The notes: a model not told the origin generated them from the sequence alone. A DNA stretch of 64,000 nt from Microbacterium neungamense (GCF_024971095.1 NZ_CP069717.1:62001-126000); one strand, 5' to 3'; shown: positions 19,685 to 28,866, counted from the first letter of the stretch. Numbers and translations: made by a program.

Positions 19685-20035
19685 TCACCGCCGGGACGCC
19701 TCCGCACACGGCACGCACCTCTCCGCGAACGGCCGCACCTCCAGCCGTTCGACCGGAATCGGCTTCCCGCACCCGAGGCAGATGCCGTAGGTGCCGGCCT
19801 CCAGCCGGGACAGCGCGTCATCCACCTGCCGCAGCTCGGCGGTGGCGGCATCCGACAGCGCCGTGAGCCGTGACCACTCCGACGACAGCGTCACGCCCTC
19901 GGGATCGTGCTCGTCGTCGTCGTTCGTGCCCTGCCGGTCGCGCACCAGCTCGGCGAGAGCGGATGCCGCGGCCTCGGCGCGCGCCGCGGCATCCGCCCGC
20001 ATGGCGTCGAGCAGCTCCCGGCGGCGGTCAGCCAT
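19685..20035 (-). CDS. TraR/DksA-type zinc-finger protein
   Basis: The 116-residue protein has a long charged helical N-terminal part (about residues 1-80, predicted coiled-coil hairpin) with LSSEWSRLTALSDAATAELR. A C4 zinc finger follows (C-x-x-C in ICLGCGKPIP and C-x-x-C in CVPCAE). This is the DksA/TraR layout; such proteins enter the RNA polymerase secondary channel, while many actinobacterial homologues are uncharacterised. The stop lies 9 bases after the cupin gene region's neighbour on the same strand, so the two may be co-transcribed. Confidence 0.88.
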   Translation of the reverse strand: MADRRRELLDAMRADAAARAEAAASALAELVRDRQGTNDDDEHDPEGVTLSSEWSRLTALSDAATAELRQVDDALSRLEAGTYGICLGCGKPIPVERLEVRPFAERCVPCAEASRR

Positions 20036-20044
20036 GGCGGCCGG

Positions 20045-20368
20045 CTACTCCAGCCATTCCGTGACGAAGCGGTCGTTCGCATGCACGTGCGTGGCCTCGT
20101 AGGTGCCGCCGTCGAGGACCTCGAAGCGGTGCGCGACCAGCGCCGGTGCGACGAGGATCTGTCCGCCGACGGCGACGACCCGCTCCTCGCCGACGGTGAA
20201 CAGTGCGCGGCCGCGGTGGATGATGAAGGTCTCCGCGTACGGATGCCGGTGCAGGCGCGGGCCAGCGCCGGCGGCGGCGGTGAACTCGCGGATGATGCTC
20301 ACCGGGGAGCCGATCAGGTATCCCTCGATGTTGGCGTCGGGGGCGAGGTCGATGGGCTGGATGGTCAT
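20045..20368 (-). CDS. Small cupin-domain protein
   Basis: The 107-residue single-domain cupin has motif 1 as PRLHRHPYAETFIIHRGRA (His residues and Glu for metal) and motif 2 near GGQILVAPALVAHRFEV. No partner enzyme domain is present, so the reaction is unknown. GGAGG sits 5 bases before the ATG of MTIQP, which is better placed than the ATG four codons upstream, so I chose the shorter start. It lies 9 bases upstream of the zinc-finger gene and is probably in one transcript with it. Confidence 0.85.
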   Translation of the reverse strand: MTIQPIDLAPDANIEGYLIGSPVSIIREFTAAAGAGPRLHRHPYAETFIIHRGRALFTVGEERVVAVGGQILVAPALVAHRFEVLDGGTYEATHVHANDRFVTEWLE

Positions 20369-20439
20369 GGGCGCCTCCATTCCGGGCTCAGCATACGCCG
20401 GGTGGGGGACACGGCCCGTGGCACGGGACGGCGCTTGGA

Positions 20440-20495
20440 CGGGTTTGGCGTCCGTGGGGCGGGGCGACGCTTCGACGGGCTCAGCGTCCGGTGGG
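20440..20495. repeat. Dispersed repeat of the CTTCGACAGGCTCAG type
   Basis: GACGCTTCGACGGGCTCAGC followed by GTCCGG is a copy with one change from the consensus. Before it stands a decayed version (GGCGCTTGGACGGGTTTGGCG). Both lie between the cupin gene and the phosphodiesterase remnant, in sequence without coding potential. Confidence 0.75.
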
Positions 20496-20555
20496 GAGCA
20501 GAGGGCCCCGGGGTGTTGCGGCGGACGCAGCAGCCCCGGGGCCTGTGCGAGGGAC

Positions 20556-20640
20556 TCAGCCGACGGTGGCGGCGATGTCCGGGTGGTCGCTGAAGATGCC
20601 GTCCATGCCGGCGTTCAGGAAGACCTGGATCTCGCCTGCC
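20556..20640 (-). pseudogene. C-terminal scrap of a glycerophosphodiester phosphodiesterase
   Basis: About 27 codons read IQVFLNAGMDGIFSDHPDIA followed by ATVG and a stop. This matches the end of the GlpQ/GDPD TIM barrel, where G-x-D-G-I-x-x-D-x-P is conserved. Upstream the frame becomes unrelated, and the DUF2786 gene ends 43 bases away. The remainder of the gene (about 220 codons) is gone. Confidence 0.55.
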
Positions 20641-20683
20641 CCGCTCGCCCCCCCGAGTGCACGCCCAGTGCCGGCATCCGCGG

Positions 20684-21415
20684 TCACTCCCCGCGTCCCG
20701 CGCCGCCGCCGGGCGGCACGGCCCGCTCGCCGGTGTTCGCCTCGCTCCCGGAGATGCGTCCGCGGGCGAACGCGTAGGCGTCGGCACCCTGGCGCCGCCG
20801 GGCGTACCCGCGGGCCATCGTGCGGGCGACGGCGTCCACGCGTTCGCGTCGCGACGCCAGCACGAGGTCGGTCCCGGTGCCGGACGCCTCGACGATCGCC
20901 CGCCGGTTCTCCCGGATCCGCGCCGCGACACCGACGCCGAATCCGCGCAGGAATCCGCTCCGCGCCCTCCGCTTCTCGGCATCCGGCTCCCACCAGTACC
21001 GGTGGCGCTCGATCGCCCACCACGCCCGCATCGCGACCATGGCCTGCACCTGCAGACTCTCGATCAGCAGCCTCGCCTGCCGCACATCGGAGGCGTAGCC
21101 GACCAGGAACAGCAGCATGCCTCCACCGGGCCGCTCCCCGTACAGCGGACGGATGCTGTCCAGCGCATTCGCGACCCCGGCGCCGATCTCGCGGACGTCT
21201 CGCGCGTAGACGCCCGTGAACAGCATCCGTTCTTTGACGATCTCCTCCTGCGGCTGCCCGCGCTCCGCACGCCGCGCATCGATGCGCGCCTGCTCGATGC
21301 CGTACTTCAGCATCAGGCGTTCCGCGTGTTCGGTGAGCGCCTCGGCCTCCTCCGGCGTCGTGCTCTCCGCCTTCGCCAGCAGCTTCGTGATGAGATCCAG
21401 CTTGGCCTCGGTCAT
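20684..21415 (-). CDS. DUF2786-domain protein
   Basis: The 243-residue protein has the DUF2786 signature at its N-terminus: KLDLITKLLAKAESTTPEEA, then EALTEHAERLMLKYGI. The rest is a mostly helical Arg-rich domain. It includes FLVGYASDVRQARLLIESLQ and a Trp/Tyr-rich patch (RHRYWWEPD), and ends in a Gly/Pro-rich tail. The function of the family is unknown; the N-terminal motif is seen in phage and plasmid proteins as well as chromosomal ones. I start at MTEAKLD, 8 bases after GGAGG, rather than at the upstream in-frame start. It stands alone. Confidence 0.85.
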   Translation of the reverse strand: MTEAKLDLITKLLAKAESTTPEEAEALTEHAERLMLKYGIEQARIDARRAERGQPQEEIVKERMLFTGVYARDVREIGAGVANALDSIRPLYGERPGGGMLLFLVGYASDVRQARLLIESLQVQAMVAMRAWWAIERHRYWWEPDAEKRRARSGFLRGFGVGVAARIRENRRAIVEASGTGTDLVLASRRERVDAVARTMARGYARRRQGADAYAFARGRISGSEANTGERAVPPGGGAGRGE

Positions 21416-21584
21416 CGTGGCCTCCTTCCTTCGGATGTCACACATCCTTCGGAGAGCCACCCTCATCAGGAGGCGCGCGAGTCAGGTGCGGACGGCCCCT
21501 GTGGAGAGATCGCTCGAACCCGCTTGCTGTGGAGAGCCAACGGGGCAACCCGGCTGCCGCCGCGGGGAACCACCTTCTTCACCG

Positions 21585-21618
21585 GGAACCATCGAATTCG
21601 CTCGAACAGGATGGTTCC
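21585..21618 (-). terminator. Hairpin after the small membrane protein gene
   Basis: GGAACCATC and GATGGTTCC pair perfectly around a 16-base loop, about 65 bases beyond the stop of the 48-residue protein. The segment around it (21480-21680) also holds partial direct repeats (CTGTGGAGAG twice, CGCTCGAAC twice). No U-run follows. Confidence 0.4.
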
Positions 21619-21681
21619 GCGTGGACAGCGCGGTTCCGCGCGCGCATCGGGCGAGGTGACGCGGATGCCCGAGCGGCGCGC

Positions 21682-21828
21682 TCAGCCGAAGAGCAGGCTC
21701 AGACCCGTGGCGCCGCCGCCGACGACGATGAGGGCGACGATCGTCACCCAGGCGACGATGCGGATGCGGCGGGTGCGGCGTTCCCCGAGGTCGCCGTAGT
21801 CCTCGTCCGGATCGCGGATGTCCGTCAC
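21682..21828 (-). CDS. Short single-pass membrane protein, 48 residues
   Basis: The GTG-started frame encodes an acidic N-terminus (VTDIRDPDEDYGDLGE), a basic patch (RRTRRIRI) and one transmembrane helix (VAWVTIVALIVVGGGATGLS) ending LLFG. The charge pattern predicts the N-terminus inside. AGGAG stands 8 bases before the GTG. That ribosome site is itself part of a dispersed repeat (AGGAGACGAAACG). Short proteins of this form are common near purL in Microbacteriaceae as far as I recall, but the function is unknown. Confidence 0.75.
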   Translation of the reverse strand: MTDIRDPDEDYGDLGERRTRRIRIVAWVTIVALIVVGGGATGLSLLFG

Positions 21829-21901
21829 GTTTCGTCTCCTCGTTCCGCTCGTCGCTCAATGACCGGGGGTGCGTCCCGTCTCGCTGCGCTCAACGACCGG
21901 G
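21829..21901. repeat. Two copies of the CGTTGAGCGAG repeat flanking the purL stop codon
   Basis: One copy (GTTTCGTCTC to CTCAATGACCGGGG, about 21829-21863) ends at the small membrane gene's ribosome site. A second, shorter copy (about 21870-21901) contains CGCTCAACGACCGGGAG. Read on the minus strand, the second copy supplies the last codons and the TGA stop of purL (PGR then stop). Confidence 0.8.
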
Positions 21902-24226
21902 AGCCGGCTCGGTCACCGTCGGGCCGAAGACGGCGGGCAGGGTGGCGCGGGAGGTCTCGCGGAGCTCCTCGACCGAGACGGTGAAGAGGTCCTGCACCTC
22001 GAGCTGCGGCACCGAGTCCGTGACCCCGATGCGCAGCACCGGGTAGCCCCGGCCTTCGCACAGCCCGCGGAACTTCACGTCCTCCTCGCGCGGGACGGTC
22101 ACGATCACGCGGCCGGTCGACTCGGAGAACAGCGCGGTCGCGGCATCCACCTCGTCCCGCTCCATGATCTCGTTCAGCCACACGCGTGCGCCGACGCCGA
22201 AGCGCATGACGCCCTCCGCGAGCGCCTGCCCGAGGCCGCCCGCCGACAGGTCGTGGGCCGAGGAGATCAGCCACTCGTCGCGCGCCGCCGCGATCAGCCC
22301 GGCGAGCCGCTTCTCGGCGCCGAGATCCACGGCCGGCGGGCGCCCGCCGAGGTGCCCGTGGATGACATCGGCCCAGGCCGAGCCGGACAGCTCGGTCGAC
22401 GTCGTACCGAGCAGGTAGATGTTCTGCCCCTCGTCCTGCCAGCCCGACGGGATGCGGCGCGAGACGTCCTCGATGATGCCGAGCACGCCGACCAGCGGGG
22501 TCGGGTGGATGGGGGTGTCACCGGTCTGGTTGTAGAACGACACGTTGCCGCCCGTGACCGGGGTGCCCAGCTCGTAGCATCCGTCCGCGAGACCGTCCAC
22601 GGTCTGCCCGAACTGCCACATGACCTCCGGGTTCTCGGGAGAGCCGAAGTTCAGGCAGTCGGTGATCGCGGTGGGCTCGGCGCCGGTGACGGCGACGTTG
22701 CGGTACGCCTCGGCGAGGGCGAGCTGCGCACCGGCGTACGGGTCGAGCTGGCAGTAGCGGCCGTTCGCGTCGGTCGCGATCGCGAAGCCCAGGCCGGACT
22801 CCTCGTCCACGCGGATCATGCCGGCGTCGTCGGGGAAAGCGAGGGCGGTGTTGCCGAGCACGTAGTAGTCGTACTGGTTAGTGATCCAGGAGGTGTCGGC
22901 GAGGTTCGGCGAGCCGACCAGCTTCAGGAACTGCGCGCGCAGCTCGGCCGGCTCGGTCGAGCGGGGCAGGTTCTCCGCGGCATCCGCCTGCAGCGCATCC
23001 AGCCACGCCGGGTAGGCGACCGGACGGTCGTAGACCGGGCCGTCGACCGCGACCGTGGACGGGTCGACATCGACGATGCGCTCGCCCTTCCAGTCGATGA
23101 CGAGGCGCCCGTCGCCGGTGACCTCGCCGAGGACGCTGGTCTCGACCTCCCACTTGTCCACCACTGCCATGAACGCGTCGAGCTTCTCGGGGGCGACGAT
23201 CGCCATCATCCGCTCCTGCGACTCCGACATGAGGATCTCCTCAGCGGTCAGCGTGGGGTCGCGCAGCAGCACGTTGTCGAGGGACACGTGCATGCCCGAG
23301 TTGCCGTTCGCGGCGAGCTCGCTCGTGGCGCACGAGATGCCCGCGGCGCCGAGGTCCTGGATCGCCTCGACGAGCTCCTTCTGGTACAGCTCGAGGCAGC
23401 ACTCGATGAGCACCTTCTCCGCGAACGGGTCGCCCACCTGCACCGCCGGGCGCTTGGTCGGGCCGCTCTCGTCGAAGGAGTCGGATGCCAGGATGCTGGC
23501 GCCGCCGATCCCGTCGCCGCCGGTGCGGGCGCCGAACAGGACGACCTTGTTGCCCACGCCGGTGGCGTTGGCGAGCTTGAGGTCCTCGTGGCGGAGGACG
23601 CCGACGGCGAGGGCGTTCACGAGCGGGTTGGCCTGGTAGACGGCGTCGAAGACGGTCTCGCCGCCGATGTTCGGCAGGCCCAGGCAGTTGCCGTAGAAGC
23701 TGATGCCGGCGGTCACGCCGTGCACCACGCGCGGGGTGTCGGGGTGGTCGATGGCGCCGAAGCGGAGCGCGTCCATCACGGCCACCGGGCGGGCGCCCAT
23801 CGAGATGATGTCGCGGACGATGCCGCCGACGCCGGTCGCGGCGCCCTGGAACGGCTCGATGAACGACGGGTGGTTGTGCGACTCGGCCTTGAAGGTCACC
23901 GCCCAGCCCTCGCCGATGTCGACGACGCCCGCGTTCTGGCCCATGCCGACCATGAGGCGCTTCTTCATCTCCTCGGAGACCTTCTGCCCGAACCGGCGCA
24001 GGTACTTCTTCGAGGACTTGTAGGAGCAGTGCTCCGACCACATCACGGAGTACATCGCCAACTCGCCCGACGTGGGGCGGCGGCCGAGGATCTCCTTGAT
24101 CTTCGCGTACTCGTCGTCCTTGAGACCGAGGGCCGCGTACGGCTGCTCCTTGTCCGGAGTGGCGATCGCGTTCTCGACGGAGTCGGGGACGTGGGTGGTG
24201 GCGGATGCTTCGGGGGCGGCGGTCAC
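21890..24226 (-). CDS. purL: Phosphoribosylformylglycinamidine synthase, subunit II
   Basis: The ATP-dependent synthetase subunit of the fourth step of purine synthesis; the small-type PurL of 778 residues works with separate PurQ and PurS, which are not in the window. Diagnostic motifs include [81 protein letters not shown] and [17 protein letters not shown]. Two tandem AIRS-like halves are present. The C-terminal residues TEPAPGR and the stop lie within a dispersed repeat, so the original terminus may have been altered. Confidence 0.97.
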   Translation of the reverse strand: MTAAPEASATTHVPDSVENAIATPDKEQPYAALGLKDDEYAKIKEILGRRPTSGELAMYSVMWSEHCSYKSSKKYLRRFGQKVSEEMKKRLMVGMGQNAGVVDIGEGWAVTFKAESHNHPSFIEPFQGAATGVGGIVRDIISMGARPVAVMDALRFGAIDHPDTPRVVHGVTAGISFYGNCLGLPNIGGETVFDAVYQANPLVNALAVGVLRHEDLKLANATGVGNKVVLFGARTGGDGIGGASILASDSFDESGPTKRPAVQVGDPFAEKVLIECCLELYQKELVEAIQDLGAAGISCATSELAANGNSGMHVSLDNVLLRDPTLTAEEILMSESQERMMAIVAPEKLDAFMAVVDKWEVETSVLGEVTGDGRLVIDWKGERIVDVDPSTVAVDGPVYDRPVAYPAWLDALQADAAENLPRSTEPAELRAQFLKLVGSPNLADTSWITNQYDYYVLGNTALAFPDDAGMIRVDEESGLGFAIATDANGRYCQLDPYAGAQLALAEAYRNVAVTGAEPTAITDCLNFGSPENPEVMWQFGQTVDGLADGCYELGTPVTGGNVSFYNQTGDTPIHPTPLVGVLGIIEDVSRRIPSGWQDEGQNIYLLGTTSTELSGSAWADVIHGHLGGRPPAVDLGAEKRLAGLIAAARDEWLISSAHDLSAGGLGQALAEGVMRFGVGARVWLNEIMERDEVDAATALFSESTGRVIVTVPREEDVKFRGLCEGRGYPVLRIGVTDSVPQLEVQDLFTVSVEELRETSRATLPAVFGPTVTEPAPGR

Positions 24227-24301
24227 GCGGACTCCTGGAGGAGAGGGAGGCGGGGCGGGTCCAGTCTACCGGCGCGGTTCCGGATGCCGGTGCCCGGCGT
24301 T

Positions 24302-24871
24302 CTACGCCGCCTCTCGTCCCCCGGTGACCATCTCGCGGAAGTACCCGATCCCCGTCACCATGTGGAGCACGGCCCCGACCGAGGTCACGACGAGGCCGAC
24401 CGTGCCCACGGCGTCCAGCGCCGGGAGAAGGCCGACGCCGACGAGGACGAGGCCGACCATCAGGATCGCGGTGCGCAGCTTGCCGAGCCGCGAGCTGGCG
24501 GGCGTGACCCGCAGGCGCGTGGCGACGCTCACGATCAGGAGGGTGACATCGACCCCGGCGATGACGAGCACCACCCAGGCCGGGAGATGTCCGCCGATCA
24601 CGAGCGCGAGCACGAGGGCGCCGACGCCCAGCCGGTCGGCGACCGGGTCGAACAGCGCCCCGAACGCGCTGGTCTGGCCGAGCCGGCGGGCCAGGAAGCC
24701 GTCGACCCAGTCGGTCGTCCCGAACAGGGCGAGCAGAGCCAGGGCCAGCCCCGGCAACTCACCGCGCACGATGAGGACGAACGCCGGTGCGATCAGCAGG
24801 AGACGGAGGAGCGTGATGGCGTTCGGGATCGTCGCCCAGTGCGGGCGGGGCCTTGGCTGTGCGGTGTCCAT
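24302..24871 (-). CDS. CDP-alcohol phosphatidyltransferase
   Basis: The 189-residue integral membrane enzyme has the complete family motif D-x2-D-G-x2-A-R-x8-G-x3-D-x3-D, seen as TDWVDGFLARRLGQTSAFGA followed by LFDPVADR (about residues 52-79). About five or six hydrophobic helices surround it. Such enzymes transfer a phosphatidyl group from CDP-diacylglycerol to glycerol 3-phosphate, inositol phosphate or another alcohol; the acceptor cannot be read from the motif. Start MDTAQP is preceded by GGAGG. It lies just upstream of purL but with a 75-base gap. Confidence 0.9.
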   Translation of the reverse strand: MDTAQPRPRPHWATIPNAITLLRLLLIAPAFVLIVRGELPGLALALLALFGTTDWVDGFLARRLGQTSAFGALFDPVADRLGVGALVLALVIGGHLPAWVVLVIAGVDVTLLIVSVATRLRVTPASSRLGKLRTAILMVGLVLVGVGLLPALDAVGTVGLVVTSVGAVLHMVTGIGYFREMVTGGREAA

Positions 24872-24997
24872 GCGCGTTCCTCCCGTGGCGCAAGGATGAT
24901 CGAGTCGGCGCCCCACCGCAAGCCTGCCCGCGGCATCCGGCCGACGGCATCCCCCACACCCGCGGCACCGACCCGGCACCCGAACCCGCGTCCGAGC

Positions 24998-25310
24998 TCA
25001 GCCCAGCAGCGGCCGTCCGTCGTCCGACGACAGCGCCGTCTCGATCTCCTCGAGGGTGGCGGAGGCAGCGAGGGCGAACGCGATCGCGAGCTGCTCATGA
25101 CTGGCAAGGCCCCAGATGCGCAGGAGCAGATCGCCGTACTCGCGGACCTGGGCGTCCTACGTCGACGTCGGCGATCCCGCCGACCGTGGCGGCCGTGTAC
25201 CGGATCGCGGTCCAGTCCTCGGGCGCGGCATCCGCGAGCACACGCGCGATCTCCCGTCGCAGGCGGTCCTCGGTGACGGCCGGCGGCTCGCTCGTCTCAT
25301 CGGATGCCAT
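24998..25310 (-). pseudogene. Small gene with a frameshift, possibly YezG/DUF600-like
   Basis: The first frame, from an ATG with GGAGG 8 bases upstream, reads MASDETSEPPAVTEDRLRRE, then APEDWTAIRYTAATVGGIAD and VDV. Near base 25160 coding continues in another frame as AQVREYGDLLLRIWGLASHE, then LAIAFALAASATLEEIETAL and a stop at 24998. One extra base (or two lost) explains the break, giving an original protein of about 103 residues. The pattern I-A-x-x-L-x-x-x-x-P-x-x-W faintly resembles YezG-type immunity proteins. It could be a sequencing error rather than a true pseudogene. Confidence 0.55.
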
Positions 25311-25492
25311 CGGCGCGACCTCCTTCATCTCCGCGGTGCCCTTCATCCGCGCCTTGCCGCGGACGCGTCGCGGCGGACGCGTCGGCGGCCGGGGCTGAGT
25401 ACCAGCATGCCACCGTGGCGAACAGCTCACTGCACGACATCGTCCCCCGCCGAGTGTGGCCGGATCGACAGCGCTCGCCCCGCAAACGAGTA

Positions 25493-26632
25493 TCAGAGGA
25501 TCGCGTAGGCCTCGTACTGGGTGTCACCCGGCAGCGGGTCGAAGAAGTTCACTTCGAACTGCGCCGTTCCACCAGTCGGCAGACGGTCGATGTATCCCGA
25601 TTCAGCCCCGATGATCTTGCCGGTCCCGTCGCGAGCGACAACCACGATCTGGACGAGTTCCTGATCTGCGCTGAAGGAGCTCGTCACCTTCCCATGGACG
25701 GAGGTCGAATAATCGTCGGTGGTCGGCACGACTTCCGTGATCTGGAAGGATCCGGTTTCTGAAGCTGGGGAACGGGTCGCTTCGGTTGCCGCCGGTCCCC
25801 GCACGTCGATGTTCGCGATCTGCCCGCCCCCGACGGAGAAGAACATTCCGGACACCGCTGAACGACCCGACAAGATCGTGCGGTAGTCGCTCGATGAATC
25901 GAGGATCGTGCCGGCGGCGTCCACCGCCTCGACATCGATGCCGGTGTTGGCGAACACGTAATCCTGGTTGGGGTTCTCGAAGATGGCTACATACCACCAG
26001 ACAGTCGGGTCGTAGCTGCTCTGACCGAACGCTGTCTCGACGAGCACCAGATCCTTCCGAGCATCGACCGGCGCGGCCGTCTGTGAATCGGTCTCAGACG
26101 TCGTGTCTGTCTCTGCGTCGTCGGCCTGCTCGGTTACTGCGGTCTCGGGGCTGCCGAAGGCGTCATCGAACGACGTGGTGACCACCGCGAAGAACACAAT
26201 GAACCCGATGACCGTGCCGACGACCGAGACGATCAGACCGACGACACCCATCCACTTCCGGCTGCCCTTGAGGAATAGCGACACGATGCTCAACACGAAA
26301 GCGATCGGCAGAAGCACCCAGCCGACCACAAGCGCGCCTGGGATGCACGCGAAGACGAGCCCGATGATGGCGAGGATCATCGCGATGAGGGCGAGAACAT
26401 TCGGCTTCTCGTCGGGCGGACCGACCGGGCCATCTGGTGCTGCCGGAAGTGGTACACCGTACGGTGGCTCGGATGCGGTGGAGCTTGCGAGTCGCCATGG
26501 CGCCGGCGGAGCAGATGGCGGGGCCGAGGGCGGGAACTGCGGAGATGGCCCACCGTATGGCGGGCCCGATGGCGGGCTTGGGGGCGGGAGCTGTGGAGAT
26601 GGCCCATCGGTGGGAGGGATTGGAACGGACAT
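25493..26632 (-). CDS. Pro-rich membrane protein with extracellular C-terminal domain
   Basis: The 379-residue protein has three parts. Residues 1-75 are Pro/Gly/Ser-rich (PPYGGPSPQFPPSAPPSAPP type). Residues about 78-155 hold membrane helices (NVLALIAMILAIIGLVFACI, VLLPIAFVLSIVSLFL, WMGVVGLIVSVVGTVIGFIV) of DUF4190-like appearance. A Thr/Asp-rich linker leads to a beta-rich outer domain (about 200-379) with WWYVAIFENPNQDYVFANTG, similar to FxLYD-type domains. Probably an envelope protein anchored by its helices. The start is supported by GGAGG and an A-rich spacer. It is separated from the neighbouring lipoprotein gene by a divergent 217-base gap. Confidence 0.8.
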   Translation of the reverse strand: MSVPIPPTDGPSPQLPPPSPPSGPPYGGPSPQFPPSAPPSAPPAPWRLASSTASEPPYGVPLPAAPDGPVGPPDEKPNVLALIAMILAIIGLVFACIPGALVVGWVLLPIAFVLSIVSLFLKGSRKWMGVVGLIVSVVGTVIGFIVFFAVVTTSFDDAFGSPETAVTEQADDAETDTTSETDSQTAAPVDARKDLVLVETAFGQSSYDPTVWWYVAIFENPNQDYVFANTGIDVEAVDAAGTILDSSSDYRTILSGRSAVSGMFFSVGGGQIANIDVRGPAATEATRSPASETGSFQITEVVPTTDDYSTSVHGKVTSSFSADQELVQIVVVARDGTGKIIGAESGYIDRLPTGGTAQFEVNFFDPLPGDTQYEAYAIL

Positions 26633-26849
26633 TCTGTCCTCCTCGTGAGATAGCGCTCGATTCGCCCTCGGCGACATGTGCCGAAGGCACCGGTCCTGCG
26701 CCTGCTCGATGTCTCGCTGCTGCGTACTCGACGATATGCTTCCGTGGCCCTTAGTTATCCGCATGGATCGGTTGGATCACACTGTATCGGGGCGACGAAG
26801 ATTTGGCATCTACCCGCGTAACCCCACGCAGAAGTTGTGAAAGGACATC

Positions 26850-27338
26850 ATGAAATCCTCGGCCGACAAGACCGTAGCCGTCATCGCGTTGCTCACGCTC
26901 CTGGGGCTGGGTACCGCCGCCTGCTCGGGCGATGCAACGCCCTCGGCGCAGAAGCCCGCGTCGCAGTCGTCGGCCGATTCGGGCTCGCCGGAGGCTAAGA
27001 CCGAGAAGCCGGAGCCGGTCGACCTCACCGGCGAATGGAAGCAGACGAACGCGAACTCCGAGGAGAGCTTTCAGACCGCGACCATCACAGGCTCGACGAT
27101 CGAGGTCTACTGGAACGGACCGGACATGTCCGCGCTCTACTGGGCGGGCACCGTCGACGTCCCTCGGGACGGTTCAACGACATTCACGTGGGACTCCGTG
27201 AACGACAAGAGCAAGACCAACACGTCGATCATGGCGTCGAGCGACGACACGAAGACCTTCACGTACACGGAAGGTGAGATCTCTTACAACGTCACTGCTC
27301 TGGACGCCACCGTGACCGTGCGGTTGGCGAAGCAGTAA
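26850..27338 (+). CDS. Secreted lipoprotein of unknown function
   Basis: The 162-residue precursor has a signal peptide with a lipobox (LLGLGTAAC, Cys about residue 25). A Ser/Ala/Pro/Glu linker to about residue 55 precedes a beta-rich domain beginning VDLTGEWKQTNANSEESFQT with a lipocalin-like GEW motif. The mature protein is anchored to the outer face of the membrane. A ribosome site AAAGGA precedes the ATG. It is divergent from the Pro-rich membrane protein. Base composition is a little lower in GC than the neighbours. Confidence 0.85.
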   Translation: MKSSADKTVAVIALLTLLGLGTAACSGDATPSAQKPASQSSADSGSPEAKTEKPEPVDLTGEWKQTNANSEESFQTATITGSTIEVYWNGPDMSALYWAGTVDVPRDGSTTFTWDSVNDKSKTNTSIMASSDDTKTFTYTEGEISYNVTALDATVTVRLAKQ

Positions 27339-27500
27339 GGCTCACTCCGCGACGCAGGACGGACCGACCCGCATCCCCGCGCCGACGCGGGCACGCCATC
27401 TGGCGAGGGCATCCACTACCATGGCCCGGGCGGATCTCCCATGGTCACGCCCGGATCCGGGGCCGGGAACGTCCCGGCCGGCTCATCGTGAAGGGTGCTC

Positions 27501-28793
27501 ATGAAGCTGCTGCGAATCCCGCTGCTGGGGTGGATCCTCATCGCCATCGTGCTCGGCGTGCTGGTCGGTCCGATCATGCCGCTCTGGCTCGGCAACGTGT
27601 TCCTCACCTACAACTCGATCTTCTCGGGCTTGCTCGGATTCGCCGTGCCGCTGATCATCTTCGGCCTGGTCACCCCGGCGATCGCCGAGCTCGGCCGCGG
27701 CGCCGGCCGCTGGCTCGGTCTCACCGCGGTGATGGCCTACGTCTCCACGGTGCTCGCCGGGCTGCTCGCCTACGTGGTCAGCCGCTGGCTGTTCACGGCG
27801 TTCCTGAGCGGATCCGGCAGCATCTCGTTCGACGAGAGCTCGTCGCCGTTCGCGCCGTACTTCTCCGTCGTGGCGGCCTCGGACGGCGGCGCCACCGAGA
27901 TCGTGCTCGCCCCGGTCATGGACGTCATGTCCGCGCTCGTGCTGGCCTTCGTGATCGGCATCGGCCTGACCGCCATGCGCAGCAAGGTCGTGCTGCAGGG
28001 GGCGATCGAGTTCCGCGCCATCATCGAGGCGCTCATCCGTAGGATCATCGTGCCCGCACTGCCGCTGTACATCTTCGGCATCTTCATGGACCTCTCGCAC
28101 AGCGGCTCGGCGGTCGACGTCATCACGAAGTTCCTGCTCGTCGTGGTCGTCTCGTTCGCGCTGACCGTGGTCGTGCTGCTGATCCAGTACACCGTCGCCG
28201 GGGTGATCGCGGGCGTGAACCCGTTGAAGGCGCTGTGGGGCATGCGCGACGCGTACGTCACGGCCCTCGGGACCTCGTCGTCGGCGGCGACGATCCCGGT
28301 GACGCTCGAGTCCGCCAAGCGCAACGGCGTGACGGATGCCGTGGCCGGATTCGTCATCCCGCTGTGCGCGACCATCCACCTGTCGGGTTCGATGGTGAAG
28401 ATCACCTGCTTCTCGGTGGCGGTGCTGCTGATCACCGGCGGCGACGTCACGGTCGGCAGCTTCCTGCCGTTCATCTTCATGCTCGCGGTGATGATGATCG
28501 CCGCCCCGGGCGTGCCCGGCGGCGCGATCGCGGCCGCGGCGGGGCTGCTGGTGCAGATGCTCGGCTTCGGCGAGGCCGAGGTGGGCCTGATGTTCGCCGC
28601 CTACATCGCGCTGGACAGCTTCGGCACGGCGACCAACGTCACCGGCGACGGCGCGATCGCCCTCATCGTGAACAAGCTCTCGCGGGGACGCCTCGGCACG
28701 CCGCACGCCGAGCACGACGAGGCCGGCGCGCCGGGCGAGTCCGCAGCGTCGGGCGGCGCCGGCGAGGCGGACGAAGCTCCCGAGCGCGCCTGA
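27501..28793 (+). CDS. Dicarboxylate/amino-acid:cation symporter (DAACS family)
   Basis: The 430-residue transporter has about eight membrane helices and the family hairpins. The serine-rich re-entrant loop is ALGTSSSAATIPVTLESAKR (about residues 255-275), followed by the substrate/cation helices IPLCATIHLSGSMVKITCFS and AAYIALDSFGTATNVTGDGA. It imports glutamate, aspartate, serine/threonine or C4-dicarboxylates with Na+ or H+; the exact substrate is not readable. The acidic C-terminal tail after NKLSRGRLG is cytoplasmic. I use the ATG of MKLLRIP rather than the GTG two codons upstream. Confidence 0.92.
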   Translation: MKLLRIPLLGWILIAIVLGVLVGPIMPLWLGNVFLTYNSIFSGLLGFAVPLIIFGLVTPAIAELGRGAGRWLGLTAVMAYVSTVLAGLLAYVVSRWLFTAFLSGSGSISFDESSSPFAPYFSVVAASDGGATEIVLAPVMDVMSALVLAFVIGIGLTAMRSKVVLQGAIEFRAIIEALIRRIIVPALPLYIFGIFMDLSHSGSAVDVITKFLLVVVVSFALTVVVLLIQYTVAGVIAGVNPLKALWGMRDAYVTALGTSSSAATIPVTLESAKRNGVTDAVAGFVIPLCATIHLSGSMVKITCFSVAVLLITGGDVTVGSFLPFIFMLAVMMIAAPGVPGGAIAAAAGLLVQMLGFGEAEVGLMFAAYIALDSFGTATNVTGDGAIALIVNKLSRGRLGTPHAEHDEAGAPGESAASGGAGEADEAPERA

Positions 28794-28837
28794 ACCGAGA
28801 GGGCGTGTGCCGCCCGCTTCACCGCGCGGCGGTTCAT

Positions 28838-28866
28838 GACGGATGCCCTGCCCCCGGGCATCCGTC
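28838..28866 (+). terminator. Hairpin between the symporter and dodecin genes
   Basis: GACGGATGCCC and GGGCATCCGTC form a perfect 11-base stem with a 7-base loop (TGCCCCC), 45 bases after the symporter stop and 27 bases beyond the dodecin stop. The position between convergent genes suggests a bidirectional terminator. Confidence 0.65.

Noticed and set aside
21480..21680. Possible small RNA with paired GGAACCATC stems
   Set aside because: Only one short stem and partial direct repeats are visible; no promoter or conserved structure could be argued, so I list just the hairpin.
21869..25276. Open frame of about 1135 codons on the plus strand
   Set aside because: It runs opposite purL and the phosphatidyltransferase gene and has no protein family character.
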